Part shown: piece by piece, positions 5,078 through 5,122 of the stretch
Position numbering within the stretch: position 1 is the first letter of the stretch
How the letters are laid out: each line of letters opens with the position of its first letter
Source: Chloroflexota bacterium
Lineage (GTDB): Bacteria > Chloroflexota > Anaerolineae > UBA3071
NCBI GenBank assembly: GCA_014383605.1
Contig: JACNHM010000570.1
Span: 1-5,122 of the forward strand
Length of the DNA stretch: 5,122 nucleotides
Direction of reading: 5' to 3'
The notes under the pieces: model-generated
The model's database searches: none
What the model was told of the DNA's origin: nothing
What the model saw: the letters and a program-made list of their open reading frames with translations, nothing else
Program-made: the position numbers and the translations under genes

Positions 5078-5122
5078 GCTGTTGTGCTCTTCTTGAGATT
5101 GTGGTATCATGTCTACAACAGC
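5078..5122. repeat. Inverted repeat flanking the rightward promoter
   Basis: GCTGTTGT (5078-5085) and ACAACAGC (5115-5122) are perfectly complementary, separated by 29 bp. The left arm overlaps the -35 element and the right arm the predicted start region. The right arm reaches the last base of the window; the left arm is preceded by G at 5077, so the pairing may or may not continue outside. Confidence 0.5.
5082..5110 (+). promoter_or_regulatory. Candidate rightward promoter with extended -10
   Basis: TTGTGC (5082-5087), 17 bp, then TATCAT (5105-5110), which matches the -10 consensus at five of six positions and is preceded by TGG, giving the extended TGnTATnAT form. The -35 match is poor (three of six), which an extended -10 can compensate. 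It points to a gene to the right of the window, divergent from the operon. Confidence 0.45.

Larger units (their letters stand above)
4779..5122. other. Gene-free regulatory region
   Basis: I see no convincing gene in these 344 bases. Short open frames here overlap the promoter, operator and hairpin and have no recognisable protein character. The region holds a leftward promoter with an operator-like palindrome, a structured leader, and several interrupted dyads. A candidate rightward promoter lies at the edge, implying a divergently transcribed gene beyond the window. Confidence 0.7.

Noticed and set aside
5078..5122. End of an insertion sequence or transposon
   Set aside because: The inverted repeat is only 8 bp, flanks a promoter-like segment, and there is no transposase or target duplication in view.

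Overview
This is a high-GC bacterial window in which every recognisable gene lies on the minus strand, so transcription runs from right to left. The gene set is a TrmB-type regulator, an ABC-2 exporter of the DEEKG/'PVSRT' type, an isoprenylcysteine-methyltransferase-like membrane enzyme and a MacB-type permease. Together with GGTAGATT-like octamer repeats between genes, it resembles Chloroflexota (Anaerolineae-like) genomes. That assignment is by resemblance only. The perfect TTGACA -35 box argues against an archaeon.

Layout from right to left. 4779-5122 is a gene-free regulatory region. It carries a rightward promoter at its edge (5082-5110, flanked by an 8-bp inverted repeat), several short dyads, and a strong leftward promoter (4900-4928). 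The -10 box of that leftward promoter abuts a 27-bp near-perfect palindrome (4874-4900) lying on the predicted transcription start. The roughly 115-nt leader that follows contains a 15-bp-arm hairpin and a competing or pseudoknot-type pairing. Next come the TrmB-like regulator (3963-4778, GTG start), an ABC ATPase 30 nt downstream (3018-3932), and its ABC-2 permease one base further on (from 3016). The permease reading frame breaks near 2305, with its last membrane segment continuing in another frame to a stop at 2157-2159. An ICMT/PEMT-like integral membrane methyltransferase follows (1353-2075). Then comes a 116-nt spacer filled with octamer repeats in two opposing orientations (1250-1351), and a MacB/FtsX-family permease (1236 to the window edge). 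The permease runs through its normal C-terminus into the beginning of a second permease unit without a stop.

How the genes fit together: the tight spacing from regulator to ATPase to permease, each with its own Shine-Dalgarno sequence, indicates one operon. Its first gene probably encodes a ligand-sensing repressor or activator acting at the palindrome on its own promoter. The substrate of the exporter cannot be read from the sequence. The methyltransferase may be co-transcribed. Whether the MacB-type permease belongs to the same transcript is uncertain because the repeat spacer separates them. The points most worth checking are the operator-on-start-site promoter with its structured leader, the tandem permease, the permease frameshift, and the inverted octamer arrays.
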